Source of the DNA: CAZCVI01 sp964502145
Lineage (GTDB): Bacteria; Acidobacteriota; Aminicenantia; UBA2199
NCBI GenBank assembly: GCA_964502145.1
Contig: CAZCVI010000024.1
Location: forward strand, 25,115 to 89,114
Direction of reading: 5' to 3'
DNA length: 64,000 nt
Shown here: positions 44,001 to 49,775 of the stretch, piece after piece
Layout of the letters: each line of letters begins with the position of its first letter
How positions within the stretch are numbered: position 1 is the stretch's first letter
Notes under the pieces: generated by a model
The model's database searches: none
The model's input: only the letters and a program-made list of their open reading frames with translations
What the model was told of the DNA's origin: nothing
Program-made: the position numbers and the translations under genes

Positions 44001-45452
44001 CGCCTTGCGTAACACGGCGCGCAGATAATTGTGACCGTGGAAACATTGGATCACGCTATTAATAATAATCAGGTCAAATACGTTTCCCGTGATTTGGTCG
44101 ATTTCGTGGGCTGCCAAGCAGGCCATTTCGATATTTTGGAACCCTAACCGGTGAATGTGTGCCCGGTTCTTTTCAACCATGACCCGTGACAGATCCGTGC
44201 CCAGATAAAAACCCACCAGCGGGGCAATGCGGTACATCGTGATCCCCGAAGCCGTGCCAATTTCCAGCACCCGCATGTTGCCGTGCAAGAGTGGTTGTAA
44301 TTTTTCCAGCGTATTATTGCCGTATTCCGCCATTTCTTGGGCAGTGAATGGCAGACCCGTGTAACTACTTAGCCATCCTCCCCCAGTAATCTCATCTGTA
44401 GCCGTTGTGCCCACGTGTTCCCACAGTTCTAGACCCATGAATTGATTGTGTTCTGGTTCTGTTTCGCCGTAAACAGCCATGCTGTCCAGAAGCAGGAACG
44501 CATTAAAATCCGGGCATTCCCATTGTAAGCGATTCAGTTTGCCACTGTATTTTTTCTCCCCCAGCACTATTTTTATACCCGTATCCCGGAGAATAAAGCG
44601 TATTCGTTGCAAGGGAATTTGCGGGTCAATGGGGACATAGGTACAGCCCGCTTTTAAAACCCCCAGAATGGCTACAACCAGAGTGATACCCCGGTCCAGC
44701 AGTAAGCCCACCAGTGCTTCCGGGGTCAACCCTTTTCCTTGGAACAAATAATTGCCCAGGCGATTGGCAGCGGCGTCCAGTTCCCAGTAGGTCAGTGATT
44801 CTTCCCCGTAGACCACGGCCACGTGGTCCGGGGTTTTGGTTACCTGTAACGCGAACAATTGCGGGACAGTCAAGTCTGCTGGATAGGGTCTATCCGTCCG
44901 ATTAAAATCGTGGAGTAGCCGTTTTTTTTCATCCGGTGTCAGGAACTCCATTTCAGCCAGCGGCGTATTTCCGTTTTGGCCGTTTAGCATCCCTTGCAGC
45001 AGGCATTCAAAATGGTGGATCATTGCCATTACCGTCATTTGTGGGACCACGGCTGAATCAAAATAGAGCGAGCCGTTTTGGAAAGGGCAGGCCATGTTTC
45101 CTGTAAAAGCAAAGATCACGTGCATTGAGGGAAAAAGTGTCGACACTTCCAGCGGGCTAGCATCGGTCGGGTGCCAAGTCATTCCAGACAGGATAGCCGT
45201 TCCTTCTGGCGAGTAGGAGTATTTGTCCGCGAGTACTGCCAGCACATCCGTTAGTTTCCTGGTCCATTCGTATTTGTGGGGATATTGACCATATAACAAG
45301 AGACTTTCAGTCCCTAACAAAAAAGGCATACACCCCCATGATGGTTCCGTATAGAGTCTCTTCCTTTCAGTAAAATCATAGGGAAAGGGTATAAAAAACG
45401 ATTTCCCTGTTTGTATATGTGTAGTTTCCCGATCATCTTTTGTATTGATCAT
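35082..45452 (-). CDS. Nonribosomal peptide synthetase, C(partial)-A(MT)-PCP-C-A(PRMT-like MT)-PCP-E-C
   Basis: A 3456-residue assembly-line enzyme. Residues 1-190 are only the end of a condensation domain. A1 starts near 192; its A2 motif (LKAGCTYVPID, about 264) and A3 motif (YIIYTSGSTG, about 620) are separated by a methyltransferase (motif VLEIGTASG, about 395). PCP1 has GGHSLK near 1020. C1 has HHIISDG near 1242. A2 has YIIYTSGTSG near 1730 and, between A8 and A9 (about 2040-2375), a PRMT-like methyltransferase (VVVEIGTGQD, SEIVGSIGG). PCP2 has GGDSIK near 2477. An epimerisation domain follows (HHLVVDG about 2669, FNYLGQF about 2889), then C2 (HHSIVDG about 3163). Specificity residues read DASTIAAIC and DGTITAEVL, both tyrosine-like. 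No thioesterase or reductase. AAGGAG precedes the ATG. Confidence 0.93.
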   Translation of the reverse strand: MINTKDDRETTHIQTGKSFFIPFPYDFTERKRLYTEPSWGCMPFLLGTESLLLYGQYPHKYEWTRKLTDVLAVLADKYSYSPEGTAILSGMTWHPTDASPLEVSTLFPSMHVIFAFTGNMACPFQNGSLYFDSAVVPQMTVMAMIHHFECLLQGMLNGQNGNTPLAEMEFLTPDEKKRLLHDFNRTDRPYPADLTVPQLFALQVTKTPDHVAVVYGEESLTYWELDAAANRLGNYLFQGKGLTPEALVGLLLDRGITLVVAILGVLKAGCTYVPIDPQIPLQRIRFILRDTGIKIVLGEKKYSGKLNRLQWECPDFNAFLLLDSMAVYGETEPEHNQFMGLELWEHVGTTATDEITGGGWLSSYTGLPFTAQEMAEYGNNTLEKLQPLLHGNMRVLEIGTASGITMYRIAPLVGFYLGTDLSRVMVEKNRAHIHRLGFQNIEMACLAAHEIDQITGNVFDLIIINSVIQCFHGHNYLRAVLRKAIALLSTRGWIYCGDVMDVDLKEELSKDLLRFKSQHSHEGFTTKTDVSGELFVGRGFFRDLRQELPGLVEVTCSTKIHTLKNELTEFRYDALLHIDKKAGKTVWPAKEKNQEDARALKPYSNNGEVVAHLGGADNAAYIIYTSGSTGQPKGVIVQHRGIASLSTVFQKNFGILAQDRVLQFASVSFDASVSELVMSLLTGATLCLLDNETITDLNKFTRYLNRMAITVATLPPMYLKLLEHEALGGLRVLITAGSAASRELVDTWRKKLHYINAYGPTETTICTSLWNAPQHGPAQQTVPIGTPIANLKVYILDRYLKLLPMGVPGELCVSGFPVARGYLNRPELTAAKFPPLPIHLRSEGDNLTVVSVPFYRTGDLARWLPDGNLEFLGRLDQQVKVRGFRIEPGEIENRVLLFNDIKAVAVIGWDNTGEAVEIELCAYFETHSGQPVDEVGLRAFLAETLPDYMIPAYVQQMVEIPLTRSGKVNRHLLPKPSLKGRREGYVAPQPGTEAKMAALWAEILGVDAGIIGSTDNFFHLGGHSLKATRLLTAIHKVFGVKIPMAKIFATPTVEQLARATVAANGTCYRPIPPVELKEYYPQSSAQKRLYVLHCLAPESTGYNVQVLDNHRQVMARAHLESLFKTLIARHESLRSSFHMWNNEPVQRIHAEVPFTIEMYYSSEGRTEMAERRTGTGARAPWSKEDRRKMAVLDIQKQGADSDVPVETIIKHFVRPFDLTRAPLLRVGLITIRGQRQVLLVDMHHIISDGVSIAILLNELKILESGGVLPPVLLFYRDFSQWAADAGEASAIKSQERYWLKEMAGPIPRLDLTADHGVGHAREETENTFYFNVGALHIGILKALAREEGATLFMILLAVYTMVLAKLSRQEDVIVGTVTAGRKHADLQTMIGVFLNTLAIRNYPCHDKTFRYFLREVKERTVAAFDNQEYPFETLVGRLELPRDTTDNPLFDVAFVLQNQMEKTGYIQEVLTQGVSTPYHFSLNQAKYKLTLLGIETEEGVQFSLEYDNTLFSQATVARFSQYYKTAVASVCDFSYEQLGFLAIIPEPERHQLLEEFNGTAFTVPVPLAQQTLHHLFTEQVHHFPDTVVIWGPSLFSNWPIHMSYRQLDAEAQRLALVLTAKGIGPGRIAALLFERSVEMIIGLIAILKAGGGYLPLDPGYPEERLHYMLADSAVPLVITAHSANASGHDLNKLNQWPGEWIFISAPPSANESLAAPVREQRVPSGPADPAYIIYTSGTSGRPKGVLIDNRSAVNTLTFRQNVYDMNASFKVLQLFSYAFDGFVTSFFTPLIAQARVFLLSDRALRDIQLIKDVIVKQKITHFISVPALYGVILESLSPCELSSLRVVTLAGDVLPAHLLTLTREKNPRLEIAHEYGVTEAAVLSTIYRHQELDPIIRIGTPIGNTGVLILDAQAQLQPIGVAGELHITGAGIARGYLNRPELTAAKFVASTLIEGGTMYKTGDLARRLADGTIQFLGRSDQQVKIKGFRIEPAEIETQLLSHTAIKEAVVLARQDKNGEKYLCAYYVPLQAAHTGKEPELWPSIAEFFVYDELLYYAMTHDELRNDSYKAAIRRLVKDRVVVEIGTGQDAILAQFCVAAGATKIYAIEMLADSFKKAQRKIQSLGLEDKIILIHGDATQINLPEKADICLSEIVGSIGGSEGAAVIINKTRRFLKEDGLMIPSRSITKIAAVYLPDNLYREPTFQGVPAQYVDKIFKHLGYPFDLRLCIRNFPTSHIISNDDIFEHLDYTTFTPEESTHEIRLVIHKNALLDGFLIWLTLETMAGEKIDTLAHEYCWLPVYVPAFYPGIAVSAGDVITAQCIRTLCENKLNPDFQIRGFLLPQQGQAIPFNCQLPHFQKAYRETPFYQRLFSPHPIPPTNNNDSGVDAAQLRDYLAQRLPLYMIPAYFIQMAALPLTGTGKLDRGALTDPKADHQTGLITPNTTYQPPQNKYQQLLADVWQQELGIDKIGIDDDFFALGGDSIKALQMVSRLHKSRVTLEANRLFLYKTIRELARFVEPMDVDLTAGHAEEQGIISGTIPLTPIQVWFFRNHGQQKHRLTQSALLYKSQRWDEKIVRKAVTRLLFQHDALRMEYDTTGSWVIQRNRHLEGELFRWDMFSLAHLEKKEFQSVMKREIHRQELLLDKPVAPLVRVGLFKGKEGDWLVFTIHHLVVDGVSWRIILEDFLSLYQQVQLGQEIVLPDKTTSFKQWSQQLASFAQSSILAKEIPYWQALEETTITPLPVDFPGVGQSRKFKDYDVLTLTLTETQTAQLLSNVHGAYHTQINDILLAVVGSAIARWAAVPAVVFALESHGRMTPMKGVDLSRTVGWFTTTYPVVLDIQNTEDIALVIKTVKETLRRVPHQGIGHSILQYLTPGKKRGALNFSLKPQILFNYLGQFNEEYAEKNPAFTPASALSNEFSVTFRDGIHPDYENDYLMVIEGVMRAHQFIFSFHYYRPAYKKETIESFMRIVREKFTRVIRFCLDKDQGEKTPSDLGYVKMPLHVLPLILADIKKNNGPEAQVVALYPLSPMQKEMFFATLADQHAYFIQNLFSLPAPIDHSALEKSFNLLREKYAVLRTLFVYGYEGFTEPLQAVLKSPRVGEPHAMITVVDISHLSPIQQEREVAQYKKADQERGFDLSIGPLWRVVRFITGCSVHILLWSLHHSIVDGWCIGIIIAELSRVYNRLMAGTALVFQAAEPYRSYIDYLADLDVQKARYYWRSYLSGYVQPATLSLWRHASDPKPYELQEYYFSFGEPASIRLRRAAAVHQVTLSTLFQCLWGFLLHRWTRTQDVVFGTIVSGRTLDLKDIQSMVGLFLHIIPVRVKTAQSSDFSQVLKQVHLEALQSRFYETAPLQLAEIMAESLPEQNPPDHVPVPIVDNIMIFENYPRPEPDVSLAQLQLQLTENHEQMAYSFCFYIVPEPSIRVRFSFDGSIYTRETVEKIATDFKEIAGTFT

Positions 45453-45635
45453 ACAAGTCTCCTTCCTTTGTAAATGGTTAGGTGTCTGGTTTTATTTGTT
45501 ATTTCGCACTACCCCGGTATGTCTAAAAACGGGAATACGTGCAATTTGAAGAATTTCAACTTCAAAGAAGACGACTTCATTATACCAAATTGTAGATAGA
45601 TAGTAAAGATATTTAAATTTAATTCCATAAATTCC

Positions 45636-45718
45636 CCAGGATTTACCGCCAAGGGAATGGGAAAGATGGGAATTATGGGAATAGTGGGAATAATGGGAAG
45701 TATGGGAATAATGGGATA
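45636..45718. repeat. Half palindromic element, copy R8 (ATGGGAATT dialect)
   Basis: Left terminal repeat CCCAGGATTTACCGCCAAGG followed by seven 9-nt units of type ATGGGAATT/ATGGGAATA; no right arm or right end. It lies in the 375-bp gap upstream of the NRPS. Confidence 0.75.
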
Positions 45719-45775
45719 AAAAAATAGTGTGCTGTAACCAGAAACATCACAAGGAGAATTGGTGATGGAATAAAT

Positions 45776-45814
45776 GTGGTCCGGCTAAAAGGTCTTGAAC
45801 ACCAGCCGGACCAC
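45776..45814. terminator. Hairpin downstream of the DUF4412-like gene
   Basis: GTGGTCCGGCT and AGCCGGACCAC form an 11-bp perfect stem around a 17-nt loop directly after the stop of the gene at 45828 (minus strand). The T-richness after it is weak. Confidence 0.6.
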
Positions 45815-45827
45815 TTATTCTTTACTA

Positions 45828-46532
45828 TTACTTCTTCATTTCGCCGATGTCGAGTCTATCTTTTTTGGTGTATCCGGCGGGAGCGGTATAAATGCCTGCG
45901 GGGGGAGTTTTATCGCCGATTTCAAGCGTGGTCATATTGATTTTCATTCCCATCACATCCATATCGGTTGCAATCGGATAACCTTCGATCTTTTTGAATT
46001 CTTCAATGAATTTTTCGCCTACTCTCAACTGGGCTTTGTAAAGTTCCGCCGAGAGCGCGGACAATTTTTTCCAATCAAATGGTACTTCCGTGGAAGCCCA
46101 GAATACCATTTTCATTTCCATGCCCATGACGTTCATGATCACATCATACCCCTGGGCATTCCAGGTCATAATTTTTTGGGATTGTCCATTGGGTTTGACG
46201 GAAACAGTGATGCCGTCCATCATGCTTTTCATCATGCCGGCCATTTGTTCGGGCATTAACGCTGACATATCCAAGGGCAATGTGGTTTCAATATACGTTT
46301 TCGCCCCGTGGTTGATCATCACGAACTTCTTCTCACTCATATTAACAATGAATGAATTTTCCGGGCTTACAGTCGCGATTCTATTATAGTCGAACCACTG
46401 TTCCTGTACAAACTCTTTAGCAGGCTGACCCATGAAGGCACCGGTTTTGGTTTGCTGTTTGATGTACACATCCGCGCTTAAGAACGCGACCGAAAACAAA
46501 ACCAACATTGAAACTATCAGTAATTTTTTCAT
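45828..46532 (-). CDS. Exported protein of unknown function (DUF4412-like)
   Basis: 234 residues with a signal peptide (MKKLLIVSMLVLFSVAFLSA). The mature part begins DVYIKQQTKTGAF and consists of repeated beta strands with methionine-rich segments (MPEQMAGMMKSMMDG, MGMEMKMVFW, MGMKINMTTLEIG). This resembles periplasmic DUF4412-type proteins, a lipoprotein-carrier-like half-barrel fold, but the assignment is by look only. No cysteine lipobox is present. The methionine clusters might bind soft metals such as copper, which is speculation. It is a single gene, ending at a hairpin, upstream of the NRPS on the same strand but separated from it by 375 bp. Confidence 0.6.
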   Translation of the reverse strand: MKKLLIVSMLVLFSVAFLSADVYIKQQTKTGAFMGQPAKEFVQEQWFDYNRIATVSPENSFIVNMSEKKFVMINHGAKTYIETTLPLDMSALMPEQMAGMMKSMMDGITVSVKPNGQSQKIMTWNAQGYDVIMNVMGMEMKMVFWASTEVPFDWKKLSALSAELYKAQLRVGEKFIEEFKKIEGYPIATDMDVMGMKINMTTLEIGDKTPPAGIYTAPAGYTKKDRLDIGEMKK

Positions 46533-46664
46533 AATATCTCCTTTTTTTTAAATGTTTCTGAATACACATCTTATTTATTAACTGATTTTTTGTCAAGGAA
46601 AAAATCACTTAAAATTATTAATACTGTGCAAATTTGCGTTATCTTGGGGAATAGTTATCTTACA

Positions 46665-46823
46665 TCCTAGGCCAAGTTTCTGAAAAAACTGGACTATCTG
46701 GACTTACTGGACTATCTGGACTTACTGGACAAAATTCAAAGGTTTTGGGAAGTCCAGTTGGTCCAGTAAGTCCAGTATGTCCAGATAGTCCAGTCTTTCC
46801 ACAAACTTGATGGTGGATTCAGG
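46665..46823. repeat. Dispersed palindromic element, copy R9 (TGGACTATC dialect)
   Basis: Left end TCCTAGGCCAAGTTTCTG, five TGGACNNNN units, loop, five inverted units, right end AACTTGATGGTGGATTCAGG. It fills the 339-bp region between two divergent genes and ends about 50 bp before the ATG of the GHKL-transglutaminase gene. Confidence 0.87.
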
Positions 46824-46871
46824 TTATCCTCTCCTCTTGTATTTTTGGTGAATTTATGGCATAACCTTGAT

Positions 46872-49775
46872 ATGAATGGCAAACAGGATAATTTTCGCTC
46901 GTGGATAGAAGCTGGCTTTAAAAATTACGGGAAAGACCCGTGGTTTTTTATCCGGGAACTGGCACAAAACAGCCGCGATGCAGGCGCCCATTCAATCAAA
47001 GTCAAAATCGGCTATACCACAGCTAAAGAGGAAGCCCTTATTTTTGAGGATGACGGCTGCGGTATGTCCTATAGACATGCCAAGCAATTCCTGTTTCGAC
47101 TCTATGCGTCAAGTAAAACAGGAGATAAATATTCGGCGGGCATGTTTGGGATCGGTTTTTGGACAGTATTAAAATTCAACCCCACCCGGATAATAATCGA
47201 ATCCCAATGGGGGAAAAACAAACACCCGGAGCGCTGGGGAGTACTGGTAGAAGTTGGTTCCGAACTCAAAACCCTGAACACTACCTGCAACTTAAGCGGC
47301 ACTGGAACACGAATCACCCTGGTACGTCCAGCGCAAGAAGCATCGCAAAGGGATTTTTACCGTAAAACATCTGAGGCACTACAACGGTACTGTTCCTATT
47401 TACGACGCAATAACCGCAAGGGCGATGTGTTACCGGTTTTATTCGATGGCAAGACTATCTCCGGGGAAATGACTTTACCGGGACCAGTGGCATTAGAGTT
47501 TAAGGATGGTCCGGTAGAAGGTGCGGTAGGTTTGGCTTCGCGGCCACAGGTCCGCTTGTATGTTCGCGGACTGCCGGTTTGGGAGGGCACCTCGCTGGAC
47601 GAACTGTCCCACACACCACCCGATCACCCACTGACTGAAGAATTCGGACAAGGACTGGCCCCGGTTTTCCTGTTGAATGGGAACCGCTTGGAAGTCAATA
47701 TTTCCCGGCAAAAAGTAATTGATGACCGCCATTTGCGGCAAGTTCGCAAAACAGCGGAACAGGCAATGGCCCGCATGGTGGAAAACGCCACGGATTATGT
47801 GACACCCAGCTACCGGTTACACCGTGTCATAGATAAAATAAAGGGTTCGGGAACACGCTTTTTTAATACTTTTGGCAAAACCTTCCTGCTGATACTCCTG
47901 CTACTGATACCCCTGGAAATTTTTCTCTTAAAGTACTTCTATCACGCGAGACCAGCACCGGTATTTTCCCCGGCACCGGCGAACACGCTCTCTTTACGTG
48001 CCGATGGACCACCCTATGCGGGCGCCTCAGTGCGCCAGGGCAGCACGACGGAAAATCCGGGCTTTTCTTATTCTCCTCCCGATGACCACTGGTTCACTCT
48101 TTTTTATGCAGACCACTACAATCAAGCCGCTGGATTTTTGCAAACAAAACGGTCTGAAACCGGGTTGCCCGATGACACGGTACGACTGTCCTTTTTGGAT
48201 GGCGCGACACAGGGGGTTCGGGTCAATTTGAAAATAGCGGATGCAGGCATGATTTTTTTGCCGCAACCGTTGTTCCATGGGATTAATCCCTCCACTATCA
48301 CCATAAACGGCCAACCTGTCGCACCGGAAGTATTCGCCTTTTTACCGTCTGGCGAGGCCGTGCTAAAGGTAGCGCAAAATAGCATGGTGCGTTACGATTG
48401 CTGTCCAATAAAAAGGAACAATATCCCCCCATTGCCACAGAGCCAACGTGAGCAATGGCTGGCTCTGCCTGCCTTATTCAAATTACCAGAACCGCTTGAG
48501 CAGCGGTTAACACAAGAACTGGCTGGAGATACGGAAAAAAAAGTGGCAGCAGCACTGCAATTAACTGCCACCCTATGTAATTATGACTCTTCCGCTACCA
48601 CGGCCCAGCACTATGCAGAACAACAGAAGAACAGTGACTGGTTTCGCCGGGTCAAAGAAATTGGCGCGGGTGATTGTGATATTTTAAATGGTATGACTGT
48701 TCTTTTCTTGCGTAAAATGGGGGTTCCAGCCCGGTTGGTCATTGGCGCGGTGGGTCACAAGGGAAAAATACTCCCGGTACTGCATGCGTGGACAGAGTAC
48801 TATGATACGAATGGACAACGGCGCATTGTTGATGCGTCAGCCTATACATCGCGTTTGCTGAACGGGCGCAAAATCGCTGCCGCACCTGCTACAAATAGGG
48901 CTGAACCCACGCGGAGCACAAGCCAAGTGGGCGGGAATTTTAAGGAAAACAGGGGCATAATTTATGCATTGGGAGCGCTTCTTCTTATCCTCTTAGCAAC
49001 ACTGGTAGTTTTGCAGGTCAAAGCAAGAAAAAAACCACCGCCTGTTTCCACCCCCATATTAAAGCAAGTAGAAAAGAGCCTGGCCGGTATGGCGTTGCAT
49101 GCGCTGGTGCATCCGAACCAAGGAACCTGGGGGCCAGCGGGTGGGATACTGGATTTCCGTATTATTCCCACGTGTAATAGTCGCCCATTATCGCTCCGGC
49201 GGGTGTTAAAAATGGGGCAGGAGCAGACGTTATTCACCGCCTCGGCAAAAAATCCGCTCATGGAATATTGGCACAGTACCCCGGCTTTTTTCCCACTACC
49301 CATTTTAGATGCGGGCAATGACGCGTTCGCGCCATTGTTAAAACTATTGCCCGGCGCAGTACACCTGGATGAGATAGCGGCTTTAAAAGTAGTGGACCCA
49401 AAAAAAGCCAAGGCGTCCTGGCTGGGACAACTGGTAGCGGCGGTCAACGAAACCGGGACAATAATACGGGGCAGCGGCATTCCTTTTTGTTTACTGGCTG
49501 CAGGCGAAATGAGCGGTGATTTTTTCGATGTGGATTTGTCGCCTTTACCCAGATTGCCAAAGGAATGGATGCCCAACTGTTTTGTAGCGGTAAATCCTTC
49601 CAGTGGTCATCTTAATGCATTGGCCGCGCAGTTTCGGACCAACCCCAGACTGGCACAATTTCGCTTTATTGAATTAGTGGTGAAAGAGTCCCGTTTGGTG
49701 GTGGTGCCGTATTCTGAAATTTTGGAAAAAGTGGCGGTTCATTTATTATTAAAACATGCGGGGGGAATGGCATGA
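46872..49775 (+). CDS. GHKL (HSP90-like) ATPase - membrane - transglutaminase-like - membrane fusion protein
   Basis: 967 residues, architecture not known to me. The N-terminal domain is a canonical Bergerat ATPase: N box with Glu29, Asn33 and Asp36 (RELAQNSRDAG), G1 box DDGCG (60-64), and G2 box GMFGIG (90-95). A hydrophobic segment at about 332-360 leads to a roughly 330-residue region containing a transglutaminase-like domain with Cys602 (GDCDILNGM), His638 (LHAW) and Asp654 (VDAS). A second membrane segment follows (about 695-718), then a C-terminal domain of 250 residues. Two membrane passes would put the transglutaminase in the periplasm and both ends in the cytoplasm. ATG 46872 is preferred; TTG at 46845 is possible and neither has a clear ribosome site. 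Overlaps the next gene by 4 bp. Confidence 0.85.
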   Translation: MNGKQDNFRSWIEAGFKNYGKDPWFFIRELAQNSRDAGAHSIKVKIGYTTAKEEALIFEDDGCGMSYRHAKQFLFRLYASSKTGDKYSAGMFGIGFWTVLKFNPTRIIIESQWGKNKHPERWGVLVEVGSELKTLNTTCNLSGTGTRITLVRPAQEASQRDFYRKTSEALQRYCSYLRRNNRKGDVLPVLFDGKTISGEMTLPGPVALEFKDGPVEGAVGLASRPQVRLYVRGLPVWEGTSLDELSHTPPDHPLTEEFGQGLAPVFLLNGNRLEVNISRQKVIDDRHLRQVRKTAEQAMARMVENATDYVTPSYRLHRVIDKIKGSGTRFFNTFGKTFLLILLLLIPLEIFLLKYFYHARPAPVFSPAPANTLSLRADGPPYAGASVRQGSTTENPGFSYSPPDDHWFTLFYADHYNQAAGFLQTKRSETGLPDDTVRLSFLDGATQGVRVNLKIADAGMIFLPQPLFHGINPSTITINGQPVAPEVFAFLPSGEAVLKVAQNSMVRYDCCPIKRNNIPPLPQSQREQWLALPALFKLPEPLEQRLTQELAGDTEKKVAAALQLTATLCNYDSSATTAQHYAEQQKNSDWFRRVKEIGAGDCDILNGMTVLFLRKMGVPARLVIGAVGHKGKILPVLHAWTEYYDTNGQRRIVDASAYTSRLLNGRKIAAAPATNRAEPTRSTSQVGGNFKENRGIIYALGALLLILLATLVVLQVKARKKPPPVSTPILKQVEKSLAGMALHALVHPNQGTWGPAGGILDFRIIPTCNSRPLSLRRVLKMGQEQTLFTASAKNPLMEYWHSTPAFFPLPILDAGNDAFAPLLKLLPGAVHLDEIAALKVVDPKKAKASWLGQLVAAVNETGTIIRGSGIPFCLLAAGEMSGDFFDVDLSPLPRLPKEWMPNCFVAVNPSSGHLNALAAQFRTNPRLAQFRFIELVVKESRLVVVPYSEILEKVAVHLLLKHAGGMA

